From: Paenibacillus sp. FSL R10-2782 | GTDB lineage: Bacteria; Bacillota; Bacilli; Paenibacillales; Paenibacillaceae | NCBI RefSeq assembly: GCF_038592985.1 | Contig: NZ_CP151951.1 | Location: 5,124,501 to 5,188,500 of the forward strand | DNA length: 64,000 bases | Reading direction: 5' to 3' | Part shown: positions 1 through 8,444 of the stretch, one piece after another | How the letters are laid out: the number at the start of each line of letters is the position of its first letter | Numbering within the stretch: the stretch's first letter is position 1 | Position numbers and translations under genes: made by a program | Notes under the pieces: model-generated | What the model was told of the DNA's origin: nothing | Seen by the model: the letters and a program-made list of their open reading frames with translations, nothing else | The model's database searches: none

Positions 1-891
1 CACCCCTGCCGTGAAGGTGGACAAACGCCCTCTGCCTCCCGAGCTAACATTAATAACGGATTGTCCGATCATGGCACAGCCACCCATACCGCCGAAAAAA
101 CCATTTACAAAGTTGGCAATTCCTTGCCCACGGGCTTCCCGGTTTTTATTGCTTTTCGTTTCGGTCATTTCATCCAAAATACTGGCTGTCAGCAGTGATT
201 CCAGCAGTCCCACCAGCGCCATCGTAAAGGAATATGGCAGCAAAATCCACAAGGTATGCAACGACCACTCAATCTGCGGCAAATGAAATGAAGGCAGTGA
301 GCTGGTCAGCGTGCCGATATCGCCTACGGTTTTGACATTTAACCCGAGCGTATACGTGATGATCGTCATGATGACGATTGCCGTCAATGGAGCGGGAATG
401 CTTTTCACAAACTTCGGCAAAATATACACAATGAGCAATGTAGCCGCCACCATCGCGTACATGATCCAATTGGCTCCGTGAAAGTGAGTGAGCTGCGCCA
501 TAAAGACGAGGATCGCCAGCGCATTCACAAACCCGGTCATAACCGGTTGGGAAATAAAGCTTATAAAGCGCCCTATTTTCAAAACACCCAGCAGCACCTG
601 AATAATACCTGCCAAAATAGTAGCCGCAAACAGATATTCCACGCCATGATCCTTCACCAAACCGACGACCAATACCGCTACAGCCCCGGTTGCTGCCGAG
701 ATCATCGCCGGACGTCCGCCTGCAAAAGAAATAACAATTGCCATTGAGATGGAGGCGTACAGTCCGACCATCGGATTGACACCGGCAATGATCGAGAAGG
801 CAATCGCCTCCGGGATCAGCGCCAGCGCCACGGTCATGCCCGCAAGTATATCGGCCCGGATATTACCGAACCATTGTTGTCTAAGATTCAT
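1..891 (-). CDS. SulP family inorganic anion permease, N-terminal part (cut by window edge)
   Basis: The minus strand is open for 297 codons from the ATG at 891 to the window edge, so only the N-terminal part is present. The start reads [18 protein letters not shown] and is followed by [19 protein letters not shown], the signature beginning of SulP permeases. A run of hydrophobic helices follows, with [18 protein letters not shown] near residue 240, where SulP proteins carry a conserved transport-domain helix. SulP proteins are inner-membrane carriers of sulfate, bicarbonate or other anions; the substrate cannot be told from this fragment. The missing C-terminus would show whether a STAS domain is present. 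A good ribosome site (ggaggctgg) lies about 10 bases upstream. The gene has its own promoter and a structured leader. Confidence 0.9.
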   Translation of the reverse strand, partial: MNLRQQWFGNIRADILAGMTVALALIPEAIAFSIIAGVNPMVGLYASISMAIVISFAGGRPAMISAATGAVAVLVVGLVKDHGVEYLFAATILAGIIQVLLGVLKIGRFISFISQPVMTGFVNALAILVFMAQLTHFHGANWIMYAMVAATLLIVYILPKFVKSIPAPLTAIVIMTIITYTLGLNVKTVGDIGTLTSSLPSFHLPQIEWSLHTLWILLPYSFTMALVGLLESLLTASILDEMTETKSNKNREARGQGIANFVNGFFGGMGGCAMIGQSVINVSSGGRGRLSTFTAGV

Positions 892-1053
892 ACAGTATCT
901 TTCCAGCCTCCTATATTAAAAGAGAACAGCGTGTTGGCTCGCAGCCCGGTGTCGTTCCGGGTCTCCGTCCAGCGGCCAATCGCATAGGCTCTCCTATGAT
1001 TCAGTTCGTTTCTCTCACACGAACCCACCCGTTACATTCAGTCCATCATTATA
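892..1053 (-). promoter_or_regulatory. promoter and structured 5' leader of the SulP gene
   Basis: A -10 TATAAT lies at 1048-1053 on the minus strand with only a weak -35. The roughly 150-base leader can fold into three consecutive perfect-stem hairpins: GTTCGT/ACGAAC (1004-1009 with 1019-1024), CATAGG/CCTATG (983-998, tetraloop) and CCCGG/CCGGG (945-961). CTGAAT occurs twice, on either side of hairpin 1, loosely recalling the pseudo-symmetric ydaO (c-di-AMP) aptamer, but conserved blocks of that class are missing. No terminator follows the hairpins, so any control would act on translation. Treat as an unidentified structured leader. Confidence 0.4.
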
Positions 1054-1100
1054 ACGTAAGGAGTTCGCAGAAACGAGTCAGGTAAGAGGCTGTTTAGAAA

Positions 1101-1136
1101 AAGAAAATAGGCGTTTCCTTGGAATATCGCCTGTTT
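1101..1136 (-). terminator. terminator-like hairpin downstream of the UbiB-like gene
   Basis: AGGCG (1109-1113) pairs with CGCCT (1128-1132), followed on the minus strand by the T-rich tract attttctttttc. It lies past the stop of the UbiB-like gene and its in-frame tail. Confidence 0.5.
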
Positions 1137-1158
1137 TCTTCGTTTGATTCGTTTTCTT

Positions 1159-1294
1159 ATATTTGAAATTTTCGCAATTCCTGTACAAGCTCCATTAGGG
1201 AGTCAGAGTTATCCGCTTCGGAGCTATGCTGGAGCATGCTCTCAAAGTCAGGCAATGCACGCTTCAATAAACGGTAGCTATAATCGTAATGTAT
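1159..1294 (-). pseudogene. coding-like tail in frame after the UbiB-like stop codon
   Basis: Directly after the TAG stop of the UbiB-like gene (1295-1297) the same frame stays open for 44 codons and ends with TAA at 1159. The predicted peptide (IHYDYSYRLLKRALPDFESM, then a leucine-containing helical stretch ending LVQELRKFQI) looks protein-like rather than random. It has no start codon or ribosome site. It may be the C-terminal remnant of a lost gene or an ancestral extension cut off by a nonsense mutation. Family not recognised. Confidence 0.3.
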
Positions 1295-2995
1295 CTAAAA
1301 TCTTCCCGATTTAAAAATAGAATACAGTAAAAAGGCAACCATTAAGAGAGCGACGACAAAGCCAATCTCAATCGCAGGCACATTCCACAGCACAGTCGCC
1401 TGATGATTCAGCGATGAACCAATAATCAGGCCGACCATAATAATGCTGAACGCCAGCAGTACGATGCTGAACGACAGGCGATTACTGATTTGGTCCAGCC
1501 TGCGCAAGAGCATTTCCAGCTCCGGCACGGTGACCTCCAGCTTGAGCTTGCCTTTGCTGATAATCGAAGCCAGATGCCTTGCCTGCCCTGGGAGCTCCAT
1601 CAGCGTCTCCACCAGTTCGGTCGCACCGCCCAGCAGCTTGCCCCGGATACGACGGCCGCTAAAGCGCTCCTTTAACAGCTTGTTGCCAAAAGGCTCCGCC
1701 AGCGCAAGAATGCTAAGATCAGGGTCGAGATGCTCAATGACCCCTTCCAGCGTCAGCAGCGACTTGCCGAGCAGCAAGACATCTGAAGGCAGTCCGATCC
1801 GGTGCCGCTGTGCTGCGCCGAACAGGTCGTTCAGGGCATCCCCGATGCTGACCTGTGAGAACGGAACGTCCGAGTAATCTTCGCGCATCTTATCCAGATC
1901 GGCACGCAGCGCGTTCATATCGGTATCTGGCTCAACCAGCCCCAGCCGTTCGATTGCCCGAACCATGGCATCGGTATTTTTGCGCATCAGCGCAATAATG
2001 AGCGAGGCCAGATGATTCTTCATCTCTTCGCTCAGCCGTCCGGTCATGCCGAAGTCCAAATAAGCAAGACTGCCATTTTTCAGGACAAGCAAATTTCCCG
2101 GATGAGGATCGGCGTGAAAAAAACCTTCAATAAATATTTGATGCAGCATACTGTTTACCAGCCGCTGCGCCAGATCTTTCAAATCATATCCACGACGTAA
2201 TAGCTCTTCGCGATTGCCCAGATGGGTACCATCCAAAAACTCCATGGTTAACACACGTGAAGAGGTATGGTCCCAATATATTTTCGGAATTTGGATATGC
2301 GGGTCCTGCTCGAACTGGAGCGAGATTTTCTCCGTATTGCGGGCTTCATGGTTGTAATCCAGTTCCTGAATGAGCGATCTGCCCAGCTCCTCCACCATCT
2401 GGCTAAGCTGATAGCGTCCCACCCATTCCCAGCGTTTGACTGCTATTGCAGTCAGCTCCCGCAAAATATCCAGATCCCGACGAATGATGCGGTTCACGCC
2501 GGGGCGTTGGATTTTAATGGCGACCAGTTCTCCGCTGTGCAGCTTACCCAGATGCACCTGACCAATGGAAGCAGCAGCCAGCGGAACATCGTCAAAACGG
2601 ATCATAATATCCTCCAATGACGTGTCCAGCTCCTGTTCCAAAATGCCGCGTGCTGTTTCAGCAGAAAAAGGCGGCACCTGATCCTGAAGCTTGACCAGCT
2701 CACGGATAATCGGCTCTGGCAACAGGTCTGCGCGCGTGCTTGCCAACTGTCCAAGCTTAATAAACGCAGGCCCCAGATCCTCCAGCACCAGCCGAATCCG
2801 TTCGCCCAGCGTTTTGGACTCTGGCGTTTCTCTCATCAGCCACTTACGGGGCAGCGATAATAGCTGGAACAGGCCCATTTCCTCCACCATATAGCCAAAG
2901 CCATGACGCACCAACGCCATGGCAATTTCCCGGTAACGACCGGCGTGCTTTATACGAACCGCCATTTTAATCCAGTTGGTTCCCTTCTTCAGCAT
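1295..2995 (-). CDS. ABC1/AarF/UbiB-family atypical kinase, membrane-anchored
   Basis: The 566-residue protein has the hallmarks of the ABC1/ADCK/UbiB family. These are PAFIKLGQLASTRADLLP near residue 75 (KxGQ motif), AAASIGQVHLG with VAIKIQRPGV (nucleotide-binding lysine region), HADPHPGNLLV as catalytic-loop equivalent, and LDFGMTG as the metal-binding Asp motif. Two hydrophobic segments close the C-terminus. UbiB-family proteins are ATPases linked to isoprenoid lipid or quinone metabolism; a Firmicute using menaquinone would not need the ubiquinone role, so function here is open. The gene overlaps the preceding phasin-like gene by 29 bases. An alternative ATG at 2965, just after the upstream stop, gives a protein ten residues shorter; neither start has an ideal ribosome site. 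Confidence 0.88.
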   Translation of the reverse strand: MLKKGTNWIKMAVRIKHAGRYREIAMALVRHGFGYMVEEMGLFQLLSLPRKWLMRETPESKTLGERIRLVLEDLGPAFIKLGQLASTRADLLPEPIIRELVKLQDQVPPFSAETARGILEQELDTSLEDIMIRFDDVPLAAASIGQVHLGKLHSGELVAIKIQRPGVNRIIRRDLDILRELTAIAVKRWEWVGRYQLSQMVEELGRSLIQELDYNHEARNTEKISLQFEQDPHIQIPKIYWDHTSSRVLTMEFLDGTHLGNREELLRRGYDLKDLAQRLVNSMLHQIFIEGFFHADPHPGNLLVLKNGSLAYLDFGMTGRLSEEMKNHLASLIIALMRKNTDAMVRAIERLGLVEPDTDMNALRADLDKMREDYSDVPFSQVSIGDALNDLFGAAQRHRIGLPSDVLLLGKSLLTLEGVIEHLDPDLSILALAEPFGNKLLKERFSGRRIRGKLLGGATELVETLMELPGQARHLASIISKGKLKLEVTVPELEMLLRRLDQISNRLSFSIVLLAFSIIMVGLIIGSSLNHQATVLWNVPAIEIGFVVALLMVAFLLYSIFKSGRF

Positions 2996-3326
2996 CGCTC
3001 GAACCCGTAAGCGCCGCCTTTTCTTTTTCCAGCTCCGCTACCTGTTTTTCCAGGGATGCCACACGTTGCTCCAAACTTGCGACATCATTTTCAGTAGGTA
3101 CGTCCAGCTCCTGCAAAATGCGGCTGACCTGCTCGCGGATCACCGTTTTGAATTGTCCCTGTTCCTCTGCGCCTCGTTCGATCAGACGATCAACCAGCGC
3201 TTTGGATTCCGATGGTGCAAGTTCTCCCCGGTTTACAAGATCCTCGACGGCTTTTTCCACCTTTTCTTTGCTGACAATGGTGAGGCCCCATCCCAATGAG
3301 ATGGCTTTTTTGAACAAATCGCTCAT
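2967..3326 (-). CDS. phasin-like coiled-coil protein
   Basis: A 119-residue, highly charged protein beginning MSDLFKKAISLGWGLTIVSK, with an acidic/lysine-rich N-terminal helical part and a clear coiled coil near residues 80-107 (SLEQRVASLEKQVAELEKEK). This resembles small Firmicute proteins annotated as polyhydroxyalkanoate synthesis regulator or phasin family. No PHA synthase gene is in the window, so a granule role is not supported here. The constant pairing with a UbiB-like gene, overlapping at its 3' end, suggests the two proteins work together. The ribosome site aggggaggat sits about 6 bases before the ATG. Confidence 0.7.
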   Translation of the reverse strand: MSDLFKKAISLGWGLTIVSKEKVEKAVEDLVNRGELAPSESKALVDRLIERGAEEQGQFKTVIREQVSRILQELDVPTENDVASLEQRVASLEKQVAELEKEKAALTGSSDAEEGNQLD

Positions 3327-3366
3327 GATATATCCTCCCCTACCTGTGATTTCCTATAGTATAACC

Positions 3367-3404
3367 CGAAAAGGGGAACCGCATAAAGTCCGCAGCTCCC
3401 CTTC
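3367..3404 (-). terminator. terminator downstream of the ThuA-like gene
   Basis: AAGGGGA (3371-3377) pairs with TCCCCTT (3397-3403), with a further internal GC-rich pairing and a short TTTT tail on the minus strand. It lies between the ThuA-like gene and the phasin-like gene. Confidence 0.5.
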
Positions 3405-3428
3405 CCTAATTTGACGTCATCAGTTATG

Positions 3429-4067
3429 CTAGCCTGGCAAGCGTCCGGCCCACTTGGCAGCCTGAAGAATCAACTTTCGATACCCTTCATGCTGGAAGCT
3501 TGGCTGATTGTGTCCAGGCATCAAGTAGACAACCCGGCCCAAGCCATAGGACAACGACCACGCTGCTGGCCACCATTGGCCCTCGTGTTCGTATTCCATC
3601 AACAGTGTTTTTTCAGTAAACGGATCAAAATCAAACCGATACGGCTCCTCCTCAATCTCAAACGGTTCAATCCCCTCCATAATCGGGTGGTCCGGCTCCG
3701 TCACCTTGAAGGACAACTGACCCGCAGCAGGATGCCGCAAAAAACGCGCCCCCATGAGCTGTGCAATTTCATATCGGCCTTGCAACGTAATTCCGTTATG
3801 CAGCACGAGCAGCCCACCCCCGCCACTGACGTAGGACAGCAACCCTGCTGTTTGTTGGGGAGACAGAACCTCCTTGCGGCTATCGCAGTAAGAGATGCAC
3901 AAATCAAAAGAGGCCAGGTTTTCCTTGAGCAGCATTTTACGATTTTCGCTGCATTGTACCGTCATCCAATCCTGTAAAATATGGCTAATCTCTCCGTCCA
4001 CCCCTTGTAGCGGGTGAAACTCCGGATACGTATAATCTCCTAACAACAATGCTTTTCTTCTTTCCAT
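3429..4067 (-). CDS. ThuA-like domain protein (class I glutamine amidotransferase-like fold)
   Basis: The 212-residue protein begins MERRKALLLGDYTYPEFHPL and contains LLSYVSGGGGLLVLHNG, the glycine-rich strand-turn typical of ThuA domains, followed by GARFLRHPAAGQLSFKV, DHPIMEGIEPFEIEEEPYRF and PAAWSLSYGLGRVVYLMPGH. This arrangement (GH-type histidine near the C-terminus, acidic EEEPY block) matches ThuA family proteins, which are linked to trehalose and sugar utilisation and have a glutamine-amidotransferase-like fold without proven catalytic activity. Length is normal for the family. It stands alone with a strong ribosome site (aaggaggatt) and its own terminator. Its substrate is unknown. 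Confidence 0.85.
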   Translation of the reverse strand: MERRKALLLGDYTYPEFHPLQGVDGEISHILQDWMTVQCSENRKMLLKENLASFDLCISYCDSRKEVLSPQQTAGLLSYVSGGGGLLVLHNGITLQGRYEIAQLMGARFLRHPAAGQLSFKVTEPDHPIMEGIEPFEIEEEPYRFDFDPFTEKTLLMEYEHEGQWWPAAWSLSYGLGRVVYLMPGHNQPSFQHEGYRKLILQAAKWAGRLPG

Positions 4068-4343
4068 GATGAATCCTCCTTGCCTAATCTGTATATAAGG
4101 ACTTTAAAGGCGATGTCCCGTGTCATTTTTTCTTAATTTGTGTGGTTTCTGGGCTCAAAAATTCCAACTAGCCCTCACCCGTTGCGCATAACACCGCCAT
4201 CATCATCCGAGCTACGGCATATATAAATAATTCTACAAACGGGCTATTAAATCCTTTAGCAGAAGATTATAGCATATATATTCGATCGGAATAAACATAT
4301 CCAAAAATTTATATGCGTGAACACTGGCGAATTCATCGGTTTA

Positions 4344-4352
4344 TGGTATACT
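4344..4352 (+). promoter_or_regulatory. extended -10 promoter of AbrB paralogue 1; rest of the 4068-4499 gap
   Basis: TGG-TATACT at 4344-4352 is an extended -10 element (TGn plus -10); the -35 is weak. Transcription would start about 145 bases before the AbrB gene. The same extended -10 (TGGTATAAT) occurs before paralogue 2 and before the Rpn gene at the right edge. The remainder of the 432-base intergenic stretch is AT-rich and shows no further gene or motif I can support. Confidence 0.45.
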
Positions 4353-4499
4353 CGTAAGAAAAAAAGCGTGTTCATGTGTTTTCTAAAAAAGGCTGGATCG
4401 CTTTTTAGTAAGAAGTTTATGCTTGCGGTTATAGAATTGTTAAGCTCTTCTTAAAACTTATACATTCTATGAATCTTAAAAACCGGGGAGGTTGCATGA

Positions 4500-4949
4500 A
4501 TGAAGAGGACTGGAATGACCCGGCCTTTGGACAGCTTGGGACGAATTGTGCTTCCTAAAGAGTTGCGCATGACGATGGAGATTGACATCGGCGATCCATT
4601 AGAGTTTTTTATCGAAGACCAGACACTCATGCTCCGTAAGTACAAATCAACCAATTGCATATTTTGCGGTGCGGTCGATACAAACACTTATTTTAAAGAC
4701 CAGTTTATATGCGACGAATGTGCAGCAGCGATGAAAACGGAAGATTTGCTTCCGGTCACGGTGGCAGAAACCAATTTGGCCCCAATCAAGCAAAATATGC
4801 ATATGAAAAAGATTTATCAGCGTACAGATGTTATTCTGGAAAAAATGCGAGAGCTTATGGAAGAGCATCCAGCATCCTCACAAAAACAACTTGCTTCTAT
4901 GCTAGGCGTGAGTCAGGGAAGGATTTCCCAGTTGAAGAAGCTCATGTGA
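4500..4949 (+). CDS. AbrB/SpoVT-type transition regulator with zinc ribbon and C-terminal helix-turn-helix (paralogue 1)
   Basis: The 149-residue protein has three parts. Residues 1-48 form a swapped-hairpin AbrB DNA-binding domain (GMTRPLDSLGRIVLPKELRM, then DIGDPLEFFIED). Residues 56-78 hold two CxxC pairs, CIFC and CDEC, a probable zinc ribbon. The C-terminal 40 residues form a helical HTH-like segment (SQKQLASMLGVSQGRISQLK). AbrB proteins are dimeric repressors of transition-state and secondary-metabolism genes. The added zinc ribbon and HTH suggest a second DNA or partner contact. The ribosome site ggggagg precedes the ATG by 9 bases, and the start matches the paralogues at 49576 and 59652. 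It is single-gene and ends at a strong terminator. Confidence 0.88.
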   Translation: MKRTGMTRPLDSLGRIVLPKELRMTMEIDIGDPLEFFIEDQTLMLRKYKSTNCIFCGAVDTNTYFKDQFICDECAAAMKTEDLLPVTVAETNLAPIKQNMHMKKIYQRTDVILEKMRELMEEHPASSQKQLASMLGVSQGRISQLKKLM

Positions 4950-5015
4950 GCGAATCACCATAAAGTAATGAATACGCTTCCATGTCATGTAAGGTTGATT
5001 CTTGTCTAAGTTTAG

Positions 5016-5055
5016 AAAGGCTGGACCCTTGTCAGCAAGGGTCCAGCCTTTTTTG
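5016..5055 (+). terminator. strong intrinsic terminator after AbrB paralogue 1, probably bidirectional
   Basis: AAAGGCTGGACCCTTG (from 5016) pairs perfectly with CAAGGGTCCAGCCTTT across the loop TCAG, followed by a T-run. In the other direction it lies just past the cbiA stop codon and could also end the cobalamin operon. Confidence 0.9.
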
Positions 5056-5121
5056 CGTACCTATGAAGTTGTTCTTCTATCCTGTTAGGAACTACAGTTG
5101 CGATGGTTGCCAGATGGCAGA

Positions 5122-6576
5122 TTACTGACCGTATGCCCTACACTTTTCCACCCAGCGTGCTGCCGCCTTGGGAAGAGAGGCAAGGTGAATATGCGTGTAG
5201 GCTGCCAACAGGTTACCCTTCGCATAGCCTTCGCTCTGGAGCCCGCGCATCCCCTTGGTTTGATAGGCATAAGGGTACGGGCAGACCGATTCATCATAGG
5301 CCATCACGGAATAATGAAACTCATGTCCCCGAATGTTCTCACCGGCTTCCAGCAGCAAACAATCCTGTAATGCAGTTGCTTCCCGATATCCGAGCGCGGC
5401 CCGCTTTTCCTGCATTCGCACATCGGACGGTATTACCCCCGCCATGACATGTACGGTACCGGAACGATCTGTAAGCGTGCGCGCCAGTACCATGTAACCA
5501 CCACATTCGGCGAATACAGGCATATCCCGGCTCACCGCGTTGCGGATATCTTCCAAAAAGCCCGTATTCGCAGCGATATCTGCAGCGAACTCTTCAGGGA
5601 AACCACCGCCCAGGTATAGGCCGCTTGCCTGCTCAGGTACACGTTCTCCCGCCAGCGGACTGAAAAAGGAAAGTACCGCTCCCGACTGACGCAGCAAATC
5701 CAAATTTTCCGGGTAGTAAAAGTTGAACGCCGCATCTCTGGCAACGGCAATGATCGGACGTTCTCCAATGTCAGCTTGTGTCTCCGACGAAAGCCGATCC
5801 GAGGCAAATAGCTGCTGCGCTGGCAAAGACAACGGCGGAGCCGAGTCCGCCAGTGCCCGCAGCGCGGCCAAATCCGTGCCTGTGCGGATTAGCTCTGCTG
5901 CCCGTTGAAAAAGCGGCTCCAGCTCGCCGCGCTCGACAGCCGGGACCAAGCCCAGATGACGCTCGGGGATGTCCAGCCCATCGTCGCGTTGGAGCCAGCC
6001 AAGCACGGGGAGACCACACTCCTGCTCGATTGCCTTTTTGACGATGCCGTAATGCCCTTGGCTTCCGCAGCGGTTCACGATCACACCCGCAATGCGCAGC
6101 TTCGGCTCCAGACGCTGGAAGCCAAGTACAATAGCGGCTGCGCTTCGTGCCATACTGCGTACGTCAACGACCAGCAGCACAGGGCTATCCGTCAGCATGG
6201 CGATTTCGGCGGTGGACCCGGTGTTGCTGAGCGGGTCCTTGCCGTCATACAGCCCCATGACGCCTTCGATCACGGAAATATCCGCACCCTCGGAGGCGCG
6301 GATAAAGGTTTCACGCACCGTGTCCGGCGAGGTCATCCATGAGTCGAGATTACGCGAAGGCGTTCCGGTCGCGGCGGTATGATAGGTCGGATCAATATAA
6401 TCCGGCCCGCACTTAAAGCCCTGCACCCGCAGGCCGCTATCGGCAAAAGCTTTCATCAGCCCAAGGGTAACGGTCGTCTTGCCCGCGCCGCTGCCTGTTC
6501 CAGCCACGACGATACGGCTTCTCCGCGCGCCAGCGGCTTGATCCGTCTGCACATCCTGCTTATTGCGGTCAGTCAT
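5122..6576 (-). CDS. cbiA: cobyrinate a,c-diamide synthase
   Basis: The 484-residue ATP-dependent amidotransferase converts cobyrinate to its a,c-diamide using glutamine, the last ring-decoration step encoded in this operon. The N-terminal P-loop/synthetase domain begins RIVVAGTGSGAGKTTVTLGL, and CGPDYIDPTYH gives the CbiA signature. The C-terminal half is a class I glutaminase-like domain with the nucleophile motif FAECGGYMVL and a catalytic histidine in EFHYS. Length is normal for CbiA/CobB. The first 20 residues are polar and not conserved; the start overlaps the end of cbiG by 8 bases, like other junctions here. It is the distal gene of the cobalamin operon. In an anaerobic-type pathway cbiA is the apt symbol rather than cobB. 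Confidence 0.95.
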   Translation of the reverse strand: MTDRNKQDVQTDQAAGARRSRIVVAGTGSGAGKTTVTLGLMKAFADSGLRVQGFKCGPDYIDPTYHTAATGTPSRNLDSWMTSPDTVRETFIRASEGADISVIEGVMGLYDGKDPLSNTGSTAEIAMLTDSPVLLVVDVRSMARSAAAIVLGFQRLEPKLRIAGVIVNRCGSQGHYGIVKKAIEQECGLPVLGWLQRDDGLDIPERHLGLVPAVERGELEPLFQRAAELIRTGTDLAALRALADSAPPLSLPAQQLFASDRLSSETQADIGERPIIAVARDAAFNFYYPENLDLLRQSGAVLSFFSPLAGERVPEQASGLYLGGGFPEEFAADIAANTGFLEDIRNAVSRDMPVFAECGGYMVLARTLTDRSGTVHVMAGVIPSDVRMQEKRAALGYREATALQDCLLLEAGENIRGHEFHYSVMAYDESVCPYPYAYQTKGMRGLQSEGYAKGNLLAAYTHIHLASLPKAAARWVEKCRAYGQ

Positions 6577-7657
6577 AAGATACCCGTGCTACGGAAATGG
6601 TCATGTTACCGCTTTTCTTCTTCTCCAGCAGCCAATGATCTGCACCGGAAGACAAGAGAGCTGAAGGCTCACTAACGCCATACGCTCCTGTGTACTTGAA
6701 GACCGTTTCCGATGGATCGGGAAGCTTCACAGTGTTTAGCTCTGATGGCGTGTACGTCACCAGCTCCCAGCCGTATTTGGCGCAAAGGGCAAGCAAGCCC
6801 TCTTCATCCTTTTTCAGATCAATGGTCGCAATATTGCGGACGCTTTTCACAGACAAGCGAAGCTCATTCAAGGTGTCCAGCACGCCAGCCTCCAGCTCCT
6901 CCACAGCAGTCCCCCGATTACAGCCGATGCCGAGCACCAGACTTTTCGGACGATACAGCACGCCATTAGCCAGAAACCGTTCCTCTTCCTCAGTCTCCAG
7001 CAGACGGTCGCTAACGACCAATGCGGCATTGAACGGCTCTTGTGAAGCTTCTGCCATCGAACCATATACCTTGATATGGGCAGGCACAGGCTTGTCATAA
7101 CGCCACCAGTTCCGTTCGCCTGTCTCTTGCACGAGCGCCACAGGCTCCTCATTCACAACAGCCGCACTCACCGGAGTTGCCTTGTCGAAGCTGTCGACCA
7201 CCCAACCCAATTCCCGACCGAACATGTCCACCGGAATCGTGCCCTGCACATCCGATGCAGTCGTAATTACCGGGCGTGCGCCGAGTACAGAAGCCACATG
7301 ACGGGTCAGTTCATTGGCACCGCCCAAATGCCCCGACAGTACGCTAATGACATGCTCCCCACGATCATCAATCACAACCACCGCCGGGTCTACCTTTTTA
7401 TCCACCAAAATCGGCGCAATCATACGGACGACCGCACCGAGGGAAATAAATAAAATAATACCGTTATATTGCTTAAATAAATCCGGCAAAATCAGCTTAA
7501 CCGAGCCTTCAAACAATTGAATGCCGCGCTCCTGCTCGTCGCCGCGCTCAAACTTGGACATGTAATACACATCCGTTCCCGGAAAGCTGGCTCCTAAATT
7601 ACGAACCATCTCTACTCCGTGCTTCGTGATCGCCACAGCGGCAAATGGATTACTCAC
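6569..7657 (-). CDS. cbiG: cobalt-precorrin 5A hydrolase
   Basis: CbiG opens the delta-lactone of cobalt-precorrin-5A and releases acetaldehyde, a step specific to the anaerobic pathway. The 362-residue protein has the N-terminal CbiG domain (ITKHGVEMVRNLGASFPG), the central GAVVRMIAPILVDKKVDPAV block, the HVISVLSGHLGGANELTR signature near residue 110, and the C-terminal CobE/GbiG domain (LVLGIGCNRGTAVEELEAGV, then TYTPSELNTVKLPDPSETV). It overlaps cbiF upstream and cbiA downstream by 8 bases each, indicating translational coupling. Its presence, together with CbiD and CbiX, marks the oxygen-independent early-cobalt route. Confidence 0.95.
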   Translation of the reverse strand: MSNPFAAVAITKHGVEMVRNLGASFPGTDVYYMSKFERGDEQERGIQLFEGSVKLILPDLFKQYNGIILFISLGAVVRMIAPILVDKKVDPAVVVIDDRGEHVISVLSGHLGGANELTRHVASVLGARPVITTASDVQGTIPVDMFGRELGWVVDSFDKATPVSAAVVNEEPVALVQETGERNWWRYDKPVPAHIKVYGSMAEASQEPFNAALVVSDRLLETEEEERFLANGVLYRPKSLVLGIGCNRGTAVEELEAGVLDTLNELRLSVKSVRNIATIDLKKDEEGLLALCAKYGWELVTYTPSELNTVKLPDPSETVFKYTGAYGVSEPSALLSSGADHWLLEKKKSGNMTISVARVSYD

Positions 7658-8444
7658 CAGGCTTCACTCCCTTCCGGTAGCCGTGGGTGAACGACTTATC
7701 ATACAGCTTGGAACGATGCGCGTCCTTGTCCACCAGCCCCGGATCGAGCGCCCAGCCTGCCAAAATCATGGCATGCATCGTAATTCCCGCTGCGCGCAGA
7801 TCGGCAGGCAACTGAGCAAGCGTCGTGCGCACGATCTTTTGGTCCGGCCAGGTTGCACGTTGTACAACCGCTACAGGTGTGTCCTCGCTCCAGCCAGCCG
7901 CCAGAAACTCGACAACGACCTTCTTCGCCAACGTTGCACTAAGGAACAACGCCACTGTACAGTGATGGGATGCCAAGTCGCGCAGCTTTTCCCGATCCGG
8001 TACAGGTGTGCGGCCTTCGGCACGCGTCAGGATGACGGTCTGCGTCAGGTCAGGCACAGTCAGCTCTGCGCCAAGCACGGCAGCAGAAGCGAAGACTGAG
8101 CTGACACCCGGCACGATTTCGTAAGCAACTCCGCGCTGCTTCAGCAGCACCATTTGTTCCAAAATCGCGCCGTACACTGCCGGGTCCCCCGTATGTACAC
8201 GAGCTACACTGCGTCCAGCCTGCACAGCTTCGCTCATAATTTCGACCTGCCGCTCCAGATCCATGCCTGAGCTTTGCAGTACCTGCGCCGCCGGCTTGGC
8301 CGTGGCAATCAGCTCGTCGTTCACAAGTGAATCCGTATACAGAACCACATCTGCTGTACGTAAAATTCTTGAGCCCTTGACGGTAATCAGCTCGGGATCG
8401 CCGGGCCCCGCTCCTACGATATATACTTTCGGCTCCAAATTCAT
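7650..8444 (-). CDS. cbiF: cobalt-precorrin-4 C11-methyltransferase
   Basis: This SAM-dependent methyltransferase adds a methyl group at C11 of cobalt-precorrin-4. The 264-residue protein starts MNLEPKVYIVGAGPGDPELI, the class III tetrapyrrole methylase GxGPGD loop. It carries ARVHTGDPAVYGAILEQM for SAM binding, VPGVSSVFASAAVLGAELTV, and a C-terminal AVVQRATWPDQKIVRTTL strand that separates CbiF/CobM from other family members. It overlaps cbiL by 4 bases (ATGA-type junction) and cbiG by 8 bases. Its position among the cbi genes and the TVILTRAEGRTPVPDREKL segment support CbiF rather than CbiL or CbiH. Confidence 0.93.
   Translation of the reverse strand: MNLEPKVYIVGAGPGDPELITVKGSRILRTADVVLYTDSLVNDELIATAKPAAQVLQSSGMDLERQVEIMSEAVQAGRSVARVHTGDPAVYGAILEQMVLLKQRGVAYEIVPGVSSVFASAAVLGAELTVPDLTQTVILTRAEGRTPVPDREKLRDLASHHCTVALFLSATLAKKVVVEFLAAGWSEDTPVAVVQRATWPDQKIVRTTLAQLPADLRAAGITMHAMILAGWALDPGLVDKDAHRSKLYDKSFTHGYRKGVKPGE

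Noticed and set aside
892..1053. Firm assignment of the SulP leader as a c-di-AMP riboswitch
   Set aside because: Only partial resemblance in order of motifs; key conserved blocks (such as GGGUGAAUC and GUCCGAACCCG) are not present as expected.
1443..1877. Long plus-strand frame antisense to the UbiB-like gene
   Set aside because: Typical antisense shadow of a well-supported gene; low-complexity Ser/Arg composition and no ribosome site.
4068..4499. Possible further small RNA or gene in the intergenic gap before AbrB paralogue 1
   Set aside because: Only an extended -10 element is visible; no hairpin-T-run or ribosome site supports another feature.
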